A DNA stretch of 64,000 nucleotides from Eubacterium sp. Its GTDB lineage: Bacteria; Bacillota; Clostridia; Lachnospirales; Lachnospiraceae. Below the pieces are notes generated by a model. The model did no database searches and had not been told where the DNA came from. It saw only the letters and a program-made list of their open reading frames with translations. Positions 1-7,560 of the stretch are shown one piece after another. Both the position numbers and the translations under genes were made by a program. Each line of letters starts with the position of its first letter. Position 1 is the first letter of the stretch. The DNA lies in assembly GCA_017938215.1 (NCBI GenBank), contig JAGBBZ010000017.1:1-64000 (forward strand), written 5' to 3'.

Positions 1-13
1 AAAAAATCAAAAA

Positions 14-52
14 ATAACGTAGCGTGATATATTGCTTGTCACGCTACGTTAT
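14..52. promoter_or_regulatory. Perfect 14-bp inverted repeat upstream of the MerR gene
   Basis: Arms at 14-27 and 39-52 are perfectly complementary around an 11-nt spacer. A possible promoter (TTGCTT 32-37, 16-nt spacer, TACTAA 54-59) lies across the right arm, so the dyad could be the MerR operator. An A-rich run lies just left of the dyad, so on the minus strand it would resemble a terminator, but no minus-strand gene reads into it here. Operator is the preferred reading. Confidence 0.45.
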
Positions 53-84
53 GTACTAATATGGACCTTGAAAGGAGGCAGGAT

Positions 85-813
85 ATGTCATTATACACAA
101 CAGGAGAGCTTGCAAAGAAGTGCAACGTTTCAGTAAGAACGATTCAATACTATGATGAAAGAGGTATTTTGGTGCCAACAGATTTGACGGAAGGGGGACG
201 AAGACTGTTCTCCGAAGAGGATGTTGCCACATTGGAAACGATTTGCTTTTTAAGAGATTTGGATATCTCTATAAAAGATATTGCTGAAATATTGGAATCC
301 GAAGAGTCAAAAAAGGTAATCGAACTTTTGCTTGATGAGCAAGAAAAAAATATTCAGGTGGATGTCAAGAAAAAAAAGAAACAATTAGAAAATATTAAAG
401 GCATAAGAAGTTCTTTGGCTTCTTTCAAGGATGGGTCGCAAAAAACAATTCATGACATATCATCGATTATGGAGGAAAAAGAAAAGCGAAAGAAAATGTA
501 CAAAAAAATGCTGATCATAGCAATTCCGTTAGAAATTGTCGAAATTGTTACTTTTGTGATTGGTATATTAAAAGGAATCTGGTTGCCATTTTTTGTGGCC
601 ATGGCAGTGATTCCTATTTGTGTAGCAATTATGTTTGGCTATTGGTACAAGCGGGTAGAGTATCTCTGTCCGGAATGCCATACCAGATTTCAGCCAAAGA
701 AATTAGAAGCATTCTTTGGAAATCATACGCCAAAGACGCGAAAGCTAACTTGCCCTACCTGCAGGAGGAGAATCTGGAGTTTGGAAGTATATAGAAAAGA
801 GGTGGATGCATAA
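85..813 (+). CDS. MerR-family regulator with membrane anchor and zinc ribbon
   Basis: A 242-residue protein. The N-terminus is a MerR winged-helix DNA-binding domain (about residues 5-72, with the typical RTIQYYDERG helix), followed by a charged coiled-coil dimerisation segment (about 75-140). Instead of a ligand-binding domain, two hydrophobic helices (about 142-195) follow, then a four-cysteine zinc ribbon (CPEC and CPTC pairs). It therefore appears to be a membrane-tethered transcription factor. ATG at 85 is chosen because AAAGGAGG at 71-78 sits correctly upstream; an ATG at 61 has no SD. The next gene, a CPBP protease, begins on the last base of this stop codon, so the two are translationally coupled. 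Target genes and signal are unknown. Confidence 0.88.
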   Translation: MSLYTTGELAKKCNVSVRTIQYYDERGILVPTDLTEGGRRLFSEEDVATLETICFLRDLDISIKDIAEILESEESKKVIELLLDEQEKNIQVDVKKKKKQLENIKGIRSSLASFKDGSQKTIHDISSIMEEKEKRKKMYKKMLIIAIPLEIVEIVTFVIGILKGIWLPFFVAMAVIPICVAIMFGYWYKRVEYLCPECHTRFQPKKLEAFFGNHTPKTRKLTCPTCRRRIWSLEVYRKEVDA

Positions 814-1697
814 TGGAAACAATTAATTTGAGTAAGAAACAATTTGTGATATACATGGCAGTCGCATTTGGGTTGGCCTGGATTTTAGAAATGATAGCAA
901 GTATTTTTAGCAATAATGGAAATCAGATGGTGTTTGCTGTTATCTTGATGATTACCATGTTTATGCCATTTCTTGGAGTACTGATAGCCAGAATCCCACT
1001 AAAAGGTATGGGATGGGTACCACATTTAAAAGGGAAACTTCGTTATGTATTCTTTGCCCTTTGGATGCCGGCGTTATTAAGTATCTTTGGAGGGGGCTTG
1101 TTTTTTGTGATTTTCCCGGATACATTTGACTCTGAATTTATGACGTTAAGAGGTCTTTTAGAGGAAGCGAGAGCGTTGGAACAGTTTGAAGCACAAGGTA
1201 TCACTATGCCAATGTATTTGTTAATTACTAGCATTCAGGCGGTAACTGTTGCACCATTTATGAATATGTTTGTTGCATTAGGCGAAGAGGTCGGTTGGAG
1301 AGGTGCGCTGTATCCATATTTGAAGAAGAAGCTGGGTGTTACTAAGGGTCGAATTGTAGGTGGTACTATTTGGGGGGCTTGGCATTGGCCGATTATGATT
1401 TTTGCTGGATATGAGTATGGTAAAGAATATATTGGCGCACCGGTACTTGGTCCGATTGTGTTCTGTGTCGCTACTATTATGATGGGTATATTATTTGATT
1501 ATGTATATGAAAAGACAGAGACCATCTGGTTGCCATCTCTTATGCATGGTGCTACCAATGCATTTACTATTTTTGCATATCTGGTAAAACCTGATTATTC
1601 CAATATGGCAATACTGGGACCGGCATATATCGGTATTATCAGTATGATTCCGCTGATTGTTATGGCGGTCATTATTTGTATAAAGAAGAGGGATTGA
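813..1697 (+). CDS. CPBP-family intramembrane metalloprotease
   Basis: A 294-residue, multi-spanning membrane protein of the CPBP (CAAX protease and bacteriocin-processing) family. The diagnostic motifs are visible: EEVGWRG (glutamate pair and arginine), WGAWHWP (histidine in the second motif) and HGATN near the C-terminus, each in or next to a hydrophobic helix. Family members are intramembrane glutamyl-type proteases, several tied to peptide-immunity or self-protection. Its start overlaps the stop of the MerR gene by one base, so the pair is probably one transcript. The substrate is not evident; the co-encoded membrane-anchored MerR protein is an obvious candidate, but this is inference. 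Confidence 0.88.
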   Translation: METINLSKKQFVIYMAVAFGLAWILEMIASIFSNNGNQMVFAVILMITMFMPFLGVLIARIPLKGMGWVPHLKGKLRYVFFALWMPALLSIFGGGLFFVIFPDTFDSEFMTLRGLLEEARALEQFEAQGITMPMYLLITSIQAVTVAPFMNMFVALGEEVGWRGALYPYLKKKLGVTKGRIVGGTIWGAWHWPIMIFAGYEYGKEYIGAPVLGPIVFCVATIMMGILFDYVYEKTETIWLPSLMHGATNAFTIFAYLVKPDYSNMAILGPAYIGIISMIPLIVMAVIICIKKRD

Positions 1698-2003
1698 GTA
1701 TTAAATGGATATTCAATCGCACTAACAAATTTCAGTTCTCAAATGACGAAATTTATAGGATTTAATAACTGTTATATCTTGTTATAGAAATCTCGTCAAA
1801 CCCTTGAAAACACTAAACTTTTCGTGGGTGTCTTTTCCATTACATCTTGTATCGTGTTATATCGTTTTACCCTTGTTTATGAACCCTCATAAGGAAAAAA
1901 ACAAGGGAAAGAAAATCAGGTAACAACTTATAACAAATTATAAAAATGTCGGTTGGGACTGGATGAAATGCTTATAATACATTTTCAAGAAAGGATTGAG
2001 TGG
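1698..2003. other. AT-rich non-coding stretch, possible mobile-element relic
   Basis: About 300 bases without a credible reading frame. It contains a 9-bp inverted repeat (CCCTTGTTT 1870-1878 and its complement 1899-1907) and several TGTTATA-like words (around 1770-1790, 1850-1865 and 1922-1940). The small gene downstream belongs to a family common on integrative elements, so this may be a decayed recombination or regulatory region. No integrase or transposase fragment is recognisable. Confidence 0.3.
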
Positions 2004-2243
2004 ATGAACATAATATATGCAGATTATAACATTTACCACAACAGCATTGATATATGCACTTATGCCGGATATATTCTTCGGATTGATTGTGCAAAGGCAG
2101 AGGAAGGATTAAAGACTACTCCTAATTTAGAGTGTGCATTGAATGCTCTTGCAATAGATAATCCATTGGAATATGCTCGCCTTGCCCTAGATGGTGAAAT
2201 GCAGGCATGGGTGGATGTGATTGATTGTTTGGATGCATGGTAA
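2004..2243 (+). CDS. DUF6061-like small protein
   Basis: A 79-residue soluble protein beginning MNIIYADYN. The pattern of a short beta-rich start, an R-I-D-C strand and an NPLEYARLAL-type helix resembles the DUF6061 family, recalled as small proteins frequent in Clostridia accessory DNA with no known function. ATG at 2004 is preferred because AAGAAAGGA ends 8 bases upstream; upstream in-frame TTG/ATG codons (1953, 1968) lack an SD. It is followed at once by a long perfect hairpin shared with the convergent TetR gene. Confidence 0.6.
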   Translation: MNIIYADYNIYHNSIDICTYAGYILRIDCAKAEEGLKTTPNLECALNALAIDNPLEYARLALDGEMQAWVDVIDCLDAW

Positions 2244-2286
2244 ATATAAAATGTAGCTGGCATTTTGTCAGCTACATTTTATATTT
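2242..2286. terminator. Bidirectional terminator-like hairpin
   Basis: Two 18-base arms (2242-2259 and 2269-2286) are perfectly complementary around a 9-base loop. The outer parts are A-rich on the left and T-rich on the right, so it can act in both directions. It separates the convergent DUF6061-like and TetR genes. Confidence 0.8.
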
Positions 2287-2298
2287 AGATAATACTTG

Positions 2299-2865
2299 TC
2301 AAGTGAAAAACTTTAAATTAGCTAAGTATTTCAGTAATGTTGTCTTTATGGCGTCCGGCGTCTCTTTCATATCATGTTCAATCCATTTCATGATTACATT
2401 CCAAATAGCACCTATATTAAATGATATAATATAATCAACTTGTTCAGGGGAGAATGATTGAAACATTGGATGATCCGGACTTACAATTTGATTATGTATC
2501 ATGGGAATAAAAATGTTCCATTTATGTAAAAGCAGGTACATAAGATTATTATCCTTAAGTTTAATTAGCAATTCCTGATTTTGAAAGCAGAAAGTAAAAA
2601 TTACATCTAAAATATTGGAGAGCTGACAGTTTGGTAATTGCTGAAGCGAATATATATATTGATGCATAATGTTGTCAATGTAGGCATCTAAAACATCATC
2701 TTTTGAAAGAAAATTCCGATAAAAAGTTTTGCGAGCGACTTGGGATTCCAGAATAATTTGTTTAACCGTTATATCATTGTAGGAATATGTATTCATTAAT
2801 TGCAAAAGTGTATCGGTTATTTCTTTTTTAGAACGAATAGCACTAGGATTTTGTGACGGATTCAT
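2299..2865 (-). CDS. TetR/AcrR-family transcriptional regulator
   Basis: A 188-residue protein. The first ~60 residues are a TetR helix-turn-helix (ITVKQI...ARKTFYRNF, with the usual K-x-x-F-Y-x-x-F recognition helix). The rest is an all-helical ligand and dimerisation domain of the kind seen in small Firmicutes TetR proteins. The ATG at 2865-2863 follows AGAAAGGA at good spacing; an ATG 30 bases upstream has no SD. It is divergent from an HXXEE/flavodoxin gene pair, with GTGTCA-type repeats between them that probably form its operator. It likely represses itself and that pair; the inducer is unknown. Confidence 0.85.
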   Translation of the reverse strand: MNPSQNPSAIRSKKEITDTLLQLMNTYSYNDITVKQIILESQVARKTFYRNFLSKDDVLDAYIDNIMHQYIYSLQQLPNCQLSNILDVIFTFCFQNQELLIKLKDNNLMYLLLHKWNIFIPMIHNQIVSPDHPMFQSFSPEQVDYIISFNIGAIWNVIMKWIEHDMKETPDAIKTTLLKYLANLKFFT

Positions 2866-2879
2866 TTTATTATCCTTTC

Positions 2880-2966
2880 TGACACTTTTTTGCAAATTAG
2901 TGTCACTTGTTTTTGAAATATTGTATTTTAGGTATTTGTATTATATCATTCTCACAGAAGTGACAC
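2880..2966. promoter_or_regulatory. Putative TetR operators in the divergent promoter region
   Basis: TGACACT (2880-2886) and AGTGTCA (2899-2905) form an inverted repeat. GTGTCACTT (2900-2908) recurs as its exact complement AAGTGACAC at 2958-2966. A rightward promoter with TTGTAT 2921-2926 and TATCAT 2944-2949 (17-bp spacing) lies between the outer copies. Sites flanking a divergent promoter fit TetR control of both directions. Confidence 0.55.
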
Positions 2967-2996
2967 AAGAGTCTACTTTCTGACAAGGAGGAAGAA

Positions 2997-3509
2997 ATGC
3001 AAGAAATTATTTGGATATTCCCTATTTTGTTTATCGTACATGATATGGAAGAGATTATGGGATTTGGGCTGTGGTTAAAAAAGAATAGAGCACTATTGGA
3101 TAGAAAATACCCAAAAATCAGTAACACATATAATCCATATAGCACGGAAGGAATGACTGCAGCGGTTATGGAAGAGATGTTAATATGTTTGGTAATTTGT
3201 ATCATCGCTAGATTTACAGAATTTTATGGATTGTGGTTGGGAGCATTTATTGCTTACACATTTCATCTGATAGTACATATTGGTCAGAGTATTGTGATTA
3301 AAAAATATATACCGGCTGTTATCACCAGCATTATATGTTTGCCATTAAGTATATGGTTTATTGCTGTTAGTATAAGCACCTTGTCTTATTCCGTTAGTCA
3401 AGTGATTTTTTATAGCTTAATAGGTATTATTGCGATTGCAGGAAATTTGAAAATAGCACATTGGATAATACATGTATTTACAAAAAAATTAGTAACAATG
3501 GAGGTATAG
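2997..3509 (+). CDS. HXXEE domain membrane protein
   Basis: A 170-residue integral membrane protein with about four to five hydrophobic helices. It carries the motif that names the HXXEE family (HDMEEI at residues 16-21) near the N-terminus and a second acidic motif (VMEEML) about 45 residues later. The family has no established biochemical function. ATG at 2997 follows AAGGAGG. The flavodoxin gene starts 2 bases after the stop with its SD inside the end of this gene, so the two are coupled and both are probably under the divergent TetR protein. Confidence 0.78.
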   Translation: MQEIIWIFPILFIVHDMEEIMGFGLWLKKNRALLDRKYPKISNTYNPYSTEGMTAAVMEEMLICLVICIIARFTEFYGLWLGAFIAYTFHLIVHIGQSIVIKKYIPAVITSIICLPLSIWFIAVSISTLSYSVSQVIFYSLIGIIAIAGNLKIAHWIIHVFTKKLVTMEV

Positions 3510-3510
3510 C

Positions 3511-3987
3511 GTGAAAATAGCTGTTAGATATCAATCAAGAGGTGGGAATACAAAAGCGGTTGCTGAGGTAATAGCAAATAGTTTAGGTGTAAAAGCAGAG
3601 GCGGTAGATAATGCCATTACTCAATGGGTAGATGTGCTATTTGTAGGTGGCGGTGTGTATATGGGTAAAATGGATGAAAGCCTATACAATTTTTTGTCAG
3701 AACTTAACAGTGAAAATGTTGGACAAATAGTGTGCTTTTCCACAACGGGTTCTATGTCATCAACTATAAGGCAAATAAAGCAGTTTGCAATACGAAAGGA
3801 AATAATGGTTAATGAAAATGAATTACTGTTAAAAATGTTATTACAGGGTCATTCTTCATTAGGGTTAACTGGCGGAAAACTTACTGATAAGCAAATAAAA
3901 AAGATTGAGCTTTTTGCGAAAAGTTCAAGCCCGAAATCGCTATTAGGTCATCTATGTCAAATTATAGAGAGCAGGACTGGATGGTAA
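3511..3987 (+). CDS. Flavodoxin-family protein
   Basis: A 158-residue protein with a GTG start behind GGAGGT (3500-3505). The N-terminal strand-loop-helix YQSRGGNTKAVAEVIA is the flavodoxin FMN-phosphate-binding loop, and GGGVYMGKMD and FSTTGSMSS fit the flavin-contacting loops. The family carries FMN and transfers electrons at low potential. It is the second gene of a TetR-linked pair with an HXXEE membrane protein; this suggests an inducible redox function, but no partner enzyme is nearby. Confidence 0.82.
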   Translation: MKIAVRYQSRGGNTKAVAEVIANSLGVKAEAVDNAITQWVDVLFVGGGVYMGKMDESLYNFLSELNSENVGQIVCFSTTGSMSSTIRQIKQFAIRKEIMVNENELLLKMLLQGHSSLGLTGGKLTDKQIKKIELFAKSSSPKSLLGHLCQIIESRTGW

Positions 3988-4133
3988 ATGTGCCGTTGTA
4001 TGTTTTGGCTGAATCTTTGGAGAGAGACGATTGAATAATAAAATAATATTCAGTTAATGTTAATCCATTTTTCCTGTAAGATTTTTAGGATATTATATGC
4101 CTATAAAATCAAAGAACAGGAGGAATTAATATT

Positions 4134-5042
4134 GTGAATAATACGATACTGAAGGTGAATCACCTTACGAAAACATACGGCACGAAAACAGCCTTGAAGG
4201 ACGTAAGTTTTACTGTTGAAAAGGGTAAAATATATGGATTTATCGGAGAAAATGGTGCCGGTAAAACTACTGCAATCCGAGCGATAACAGGACTTACATC
4301 TGTTGCGGATGGCTCAGTAGAACTATTTGGAGCATCGAATCAAAAAGGATTGGAAGAGGCTAGAAAGCAGATGGGATGCCTGGTGGAACGTCCCATACTT
4401 TCACTAAATAAAACGGCATTTGATAACCTAAAGTTGCAACAGTTACTTTTCGGGAAGACAGACGATGCTAAGATAGATGCAATATTGGAACGAGTAGGTC
4501 TTGGTGATGTCAGAAATAAAAAAGTGAAAGATTTTTCTTTGGGCATGAAGCAACGTCTTGGTATTGCTTTGGCATTGATAAATCGTCCGGAGTTCCTTAT
4601 TCTAGACGAGCCTGTAAATGGATTGGATCCTATGGGCATGGTGGACGTTCGTGAATTGCTTCGTTCTCTTTGTGAGGACGATGGCATCACAATTCTGATC
4701 TCAAGTCATATTCTTGCAGAACTTTATCAGCTTGTTACAGATTATATTATTATTTCACATGGGCAGATCCTTGAAACCTTAACCAAGGAAGAACTGGATG
4801 ACAAATGTTCTGCATATATCCTTATGGAAACAGAGCAAACACAAGATGCATTAAAGATACTTACAGAGCATGGTGCAAAGTCAGTGTCAAATGAGAATGA
4901 GAGCATTAAAATCTATGACGATGTTTCGATAAAGGATGTGGCAAAATGGATGTTTGACAAAAATATTCTTGTAACACTTCTCATGAAGTATGAAAAATCA
5001 CTTGAAAATTATTATATGGAACTTTTGGGAGGTAAAGTATGA
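4134..5042 (+). CDS. ABC transporter ATP-binding protein (BcrA/lantibiotic-immunity type)
   Basis: A 302-residue ATPase with all nucleotide-binding motifs: Walker A GENGAGKTT (about residue 38), signature FSLGMKQRLG, Walker B LILDEP and switch histidine SSH. The extra ~80-residue C-terminal region is typical of the BcrA / CcmA subfamily that energises export of peptides or antibiotics. GTG at 4134 is preceded by AGGAGGA with 9-base spacing. It overlaps the permease by 4 bases (ATGA), and a two-component system follows. By analogy with bacitracin and lantibiotic self-protection loci, export of an antimicrobial peptide is plausible but unproven. Confidence 0.9.
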   Translation: MNNTILKVNHLTKTYGTKTALKDVSFTVEKGKIYGFIGENGAGKTTAIRAITGLTSVADGSVELFGASNQKGLEEARKQMGCLVERPILSLNKTAFDNLKLQQLLFGKTDDAKIDAILERVGLGDVRNKKVKDFSLGMKQRLGIALALINRPEFLILDEPVNGLDPMGMVDVRELLRSLCEDDGITILISSHILAELYQLVTDYIIISHGQILETLTKEELDDKCSAYILMETEQTQDALKILTEHGAKSVSNENESIKIYDDVSIKDVAKWMFDKNILVTLLMKYEKSLENYYMELLGGKV

Positions 5043-5773
5043 AAAATTTATTAAAATGGGAATTGAAACGGACATTTCAATCAAAGGCCTTTTGGGGAAT
5101 TGAGATAACACTTACATTGATTAATACAATATTTTTGATTATTACTTCTGTTGATGGAGGGAAAAGCGGTTTTGAATTGTTTATCCAGGGATGCAACGAT
5201 TTCAATTCATTTATCTTGTTCTTTATAGGTATCTTTGCAGGAATTCATGTGACAGGTGATTTCGAGGAGCGTAAAATTCAGGCAGCAGTTATGGCGGGGA
5301 ACAGTCGCTTCAATATCTTGTCTACGAAATTTCTTTCTTATTCACTGTCGGTTGGGATTTTCGGTATCAGTGCAATGTCTGCAAGTTTAGCGGTGGGGAT
5401 TTTAACAAAAGGAAATCAGGTTTTTGTAGATGACTTTTTTAGAGAGGTTATCCTTCGAATTGCCACCTATACACTTGTTGAAGTTGCTTTTGTTAGTATA
5501 TGTTTCTTTTTATCCATGCTGGTAAAGAATCTTGGTGCTGCGATTGCCGTTAATCTTGTATCTATGCTAGTGTTAAATATTGTGGGACAGATGCTTATAA
5601 GCAAGGAATGGGCGTTGGATTTTATGAAATATACTCCTTTAGGTCAGACATTTTTACTGCTGGCTGATACAAGCACCAATAATCTTGTTATTTCTGTAGT
5701 GGCATCTGTTCTGGGGCTAGGTGTTACTATGGCATTGTCTTATGTCAAATTCAGAAAAGAAGAATTGAAGTAA
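5039..5773 (+). CDS. ABC-2 type permease
   Basis: A 244-residue membrane protein with about six predicted helices and a short cytoplasmic N-terminus (MKNLLKWELKRTFQSKAFW), as in ABC-2 permeases of bacteriocin-immunity exporters. It starts inside the stop codon of the ATPase gene and must be its membrane partner, presumably as a homodimer since only one permease gene is present. The two-component genes follow after a 58-base gap with its own promoter. Confidence 0.87.
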   Translation: MKNLLKWELKRTFQSKAFWGIEITLTLINTIFLIITSVDGGKSGFELFIQGCNDFNSFILFFIGIFAGIHVTGDFEERKIQAAVMAGNSRFNILSTKFLSYSLSVGIFGISAMSASLAVGILTKGNQVFVDDFFREVILRIATYTLVEVAFVSICFFLSMLVKNLGAAIAVNLVSMLVLNIVGQMLISKEWALDFMKYTPLGQTFLLLADTSTNNLVISVVASVLGLGVTMALSYVKFRKEELK

Positions 5774-5776
5774 AAA

Positions 5777-5805
5777 TGGACATGAAACGTATTGTGTTTT
5801 ATAAT
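5777..5805 (+). promoter_or_regulatory. Sigma-A promoter of the first two-component operon
   Basis: TGGACA (5777-5782), a 17-bp spacer and a perfect TATAAT (5800-5805) lie 27 bases ahead of the response-regulator start, so the regulator and kinase can be expressed separately from the ABC genes. Confidence 0.65.
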
Positions 5806-5831
5806 ACATAATATATGAAAGGGGGGTACCA

Positions 5832-6509
5832 ATGGCAAATATATTGATCGCTGATGATGAAAAGGAAATCGTTCGATTGCTTCGCATGTATATTGAGGCA
5901 AATGATAATGTTGTATTTGAGGCCAATGACGGACAGGAAGCATTGCAGATTTTGGAGAAGGAAAAAATGGATCTTGTCATTGTGGATATTATGATGCCAA
6001 GGATCAATGGTTATGAAATCATTAAGGAAATCCGAAAAGGTCGCTACATACCGATTCTTGTAATTTCTGCTAAAGTGGAATTGTCTGACCGAGTATTTGG
6101 AATGGATTTGGGAGCGGACGATTATATTACAAAGCCCTTCGAACCTCTGGAAGTGGCTGCTAAGGTACGCGCCCATTTACGTCGGGTGGGAGCACAGATG
6201 AATCCGGTAGAGGAAATAAATATTATTGAGGTTGGCAGTTTGCATCTTAATTGTGATGAATGTGTCGTAATCCTTGATGGTGTTGCTAAGGAACTTACAA
6301 AGGCAGAGTACAAGGTGCTGGAGCTTTTTATGAAGCATCCGAGGAGAGTTTTTACCAAGGAGCAGATTTACGAGCATGCATGGGGAGAGGATTACGTGGT
6401 GGATGATAATACCATTCGTGTAATTATCAGCCGCCTCCGTGACAAGGTTGGAAATGATACCATTAAAACCATTCGAGGGTTAGGGTATAGATTGGAGATT
6501 CATGGATAA
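5832..6509 (+). CDS. OmpR/PhoB-family response regulator
   Basis: A 225-residue two-domain regulator. The receiver domain (1-118) has the acidic pair DD (8-9), phosphoacceptor Asp52 in VDIMMP, and the conserved Thr/Ser and Lys (VISAK, DDYITKPF). The C-terminal winged helix (about 128-224) ends in the usual RGLGYRLE hairpin. ATG at 5832 follows a run of G residues serving as SD. The kinase gene overlaps the end by 8 bases. The likely target is the ABC exporter just upstream. Confidence 0.93.
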   Translation: MANILIADDEKEIVRLLRMYIEANDNVVFEANDGQEALQILEKEKMDLVIVDIMMPRINGYEIIKEIRKGRYIPILVISAKVELSDRVFGMDLGADDYITKPFEPLEVAAKVRAHLRRVGAQMNPVEEINIIEVGSLHLNCDECVVILDGVAKELTKAEYKVLELFMKHPRRVFTKEQIYEHAWGEDYVVDDNTIRVIISRLRDKVGNDTIKTIRGLGYRLEIHG

Positions 6510-7419
6510 AGTTAAAAAGAAAATTGTTTTATATTTTATACTGTGTCTGTTTGGATGTATTGTGGTGGAATGCATATTGGGAAGCGTCCTTGATGCTATG
6601 ATGATGTCTACAGAAACACCGACAGAGTCTATGGCATTGTTGACGGTGGGTTTGTTTTTGGTGTTGTCAATAATCAACATTATAGGTGGTGCTTATATCT
6701 TTTACCGTTTGACAAGCGAAGCATTTCAAAAAGAGAGTACGCGCCAGATAAATGAGCGGAATATGTTATATTCCTGTATTGCTCATGATTTGAAAACACC
6801 TATGACATCGGTGAAAGGGTTTGCTACCGCTTTAAAGGAGGGGAAGGTAAAGCCGGAAGAGCAAAAGGAAGTGTATGATATTATCTATAACAAGAGCTGT
6901 TATATGAATGAATTGCTAGACACCATGTTTACCTACGCAAAGCTTAATACAGAGGATTACGAATTGTCTCCAAGGGAGATGGATGTGTGCTCATTGGTGC
7001 GTGAACTGGTGGCATTACATTATGACGAATTTGAAGGAAGAAATATGGATCTGGAGATTGATATTCCAGAAGACGCTTTAATGTGTCATGTTGATGAGAA
7101 GGAAATGAAGCGGGCCATCAGTAATCTGTTGGTAAATGCCTATAAGCACAATGCAAAGGGGGCCAACATCTTAGTGAGAGTATCGAAGCAGGGGGAAGTG
7201 GTACATGTATTCGTTGCAGACAATGGAAAAGTAATCGACAAGGAAGTTGCTCGTGGTTTATTCGAACCATTTGCAAAGGGAGATGTAGCTCGCACAGGTG
7301 GAAACGGAACCGGACTGGGACTTGCCATATCGAATCTGATTGTGGAAAAGCATGGGGGAAGATTGTATATTGACGATAGTATGGAAGGTTTCACAAAAGG
7401 CTTTGTGATTGAAATATAA
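6502..7419 (+). CDS. Sensor histidine kinase
   Basis: A 305-residue kinase with two transmembrane helices (about 8-30 and 46-69) and almost no extracellular loop between them. The dimerisation and phosphotransfer helix has His95 (IAHDLKTPMTS), and the HATPase domain has N-box NLLVNAYKHN and G-box GNGTGLGLA. Short-loop kinases of this kind usually sense within the membrane or through a partner ABC transporter, consistent with the exporter two genes upstream. It overlaps the regulator gene by 8 bases. Confidence 0.92.
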   Translation: MDKVKKKIVLYFILCLFGCIVVECILGSVLDAMMMSTETPTESMALLTVGLFLVLSIINIIGGAYIFYRLTSEAFQKESTRQINERNMLYSCIAHDLKTPMTSVKGFATALKEGKVKPEEQKEVYDIIYNKSCYMNELLDTMFTYAKLNTEDYELSPREMDVCSLVRELVALHYDEFEGRNMDLEIDIPEDALMCHVDEKEMKRAISNLLVNAYKHNAKGANILVRVSKQGEVVHVFVADNGKVIDKEVARGLFEPFAKGDVARTGGNGTGLGLAISNLIVEKHGGRLYIDDSMEGFTKGFVIEI

Positions 7420-7429
7420 ACAAATACAT

Positions 7430-7467
7430 ATAGCCATTATAGAGATGAAGTTCTCTGTAATGGCTAT
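7430..7467 (+). terminator. Terminator-like hairpin after the first two-component operon
   Basis: A 10-bp outer stem (7430-7439 with 7458-7467) is extended by AGAGA/TCTCT inside. The T-run after it is short, so termination may be partial. Confidence 0.6.
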
Positions 7468-7495
7468 TTACGTAAAAGAATGTATTGTTAGCTTG

Positions 7496-7526
7496 TTGAT
7501 TCATAGAGAAATGGTAGAATTATACT
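7496..7526 (+). promoter_or_regulatory. Candidate promoter of the radical SAM operon
   Basis: TTGATT (7496-7501) is followed by ATTATA/TATACT (7519-7526), 17-19 bases apart depending on the hexamer chosen. It is the only promoter-like sequence found ahead of the eight-gene operon. Confidence 0.45.
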
Positions 7527-7560
7527 AGCTTATAGTGACATGAGGGGGTATATACATACG

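Noticed and set aside
2225..2434. Small plus-strand frame across the terminator and the TetR 3' end
   Set aside because: It runs through a perfect terminator hairpin and antisense to TetR, with no SD.
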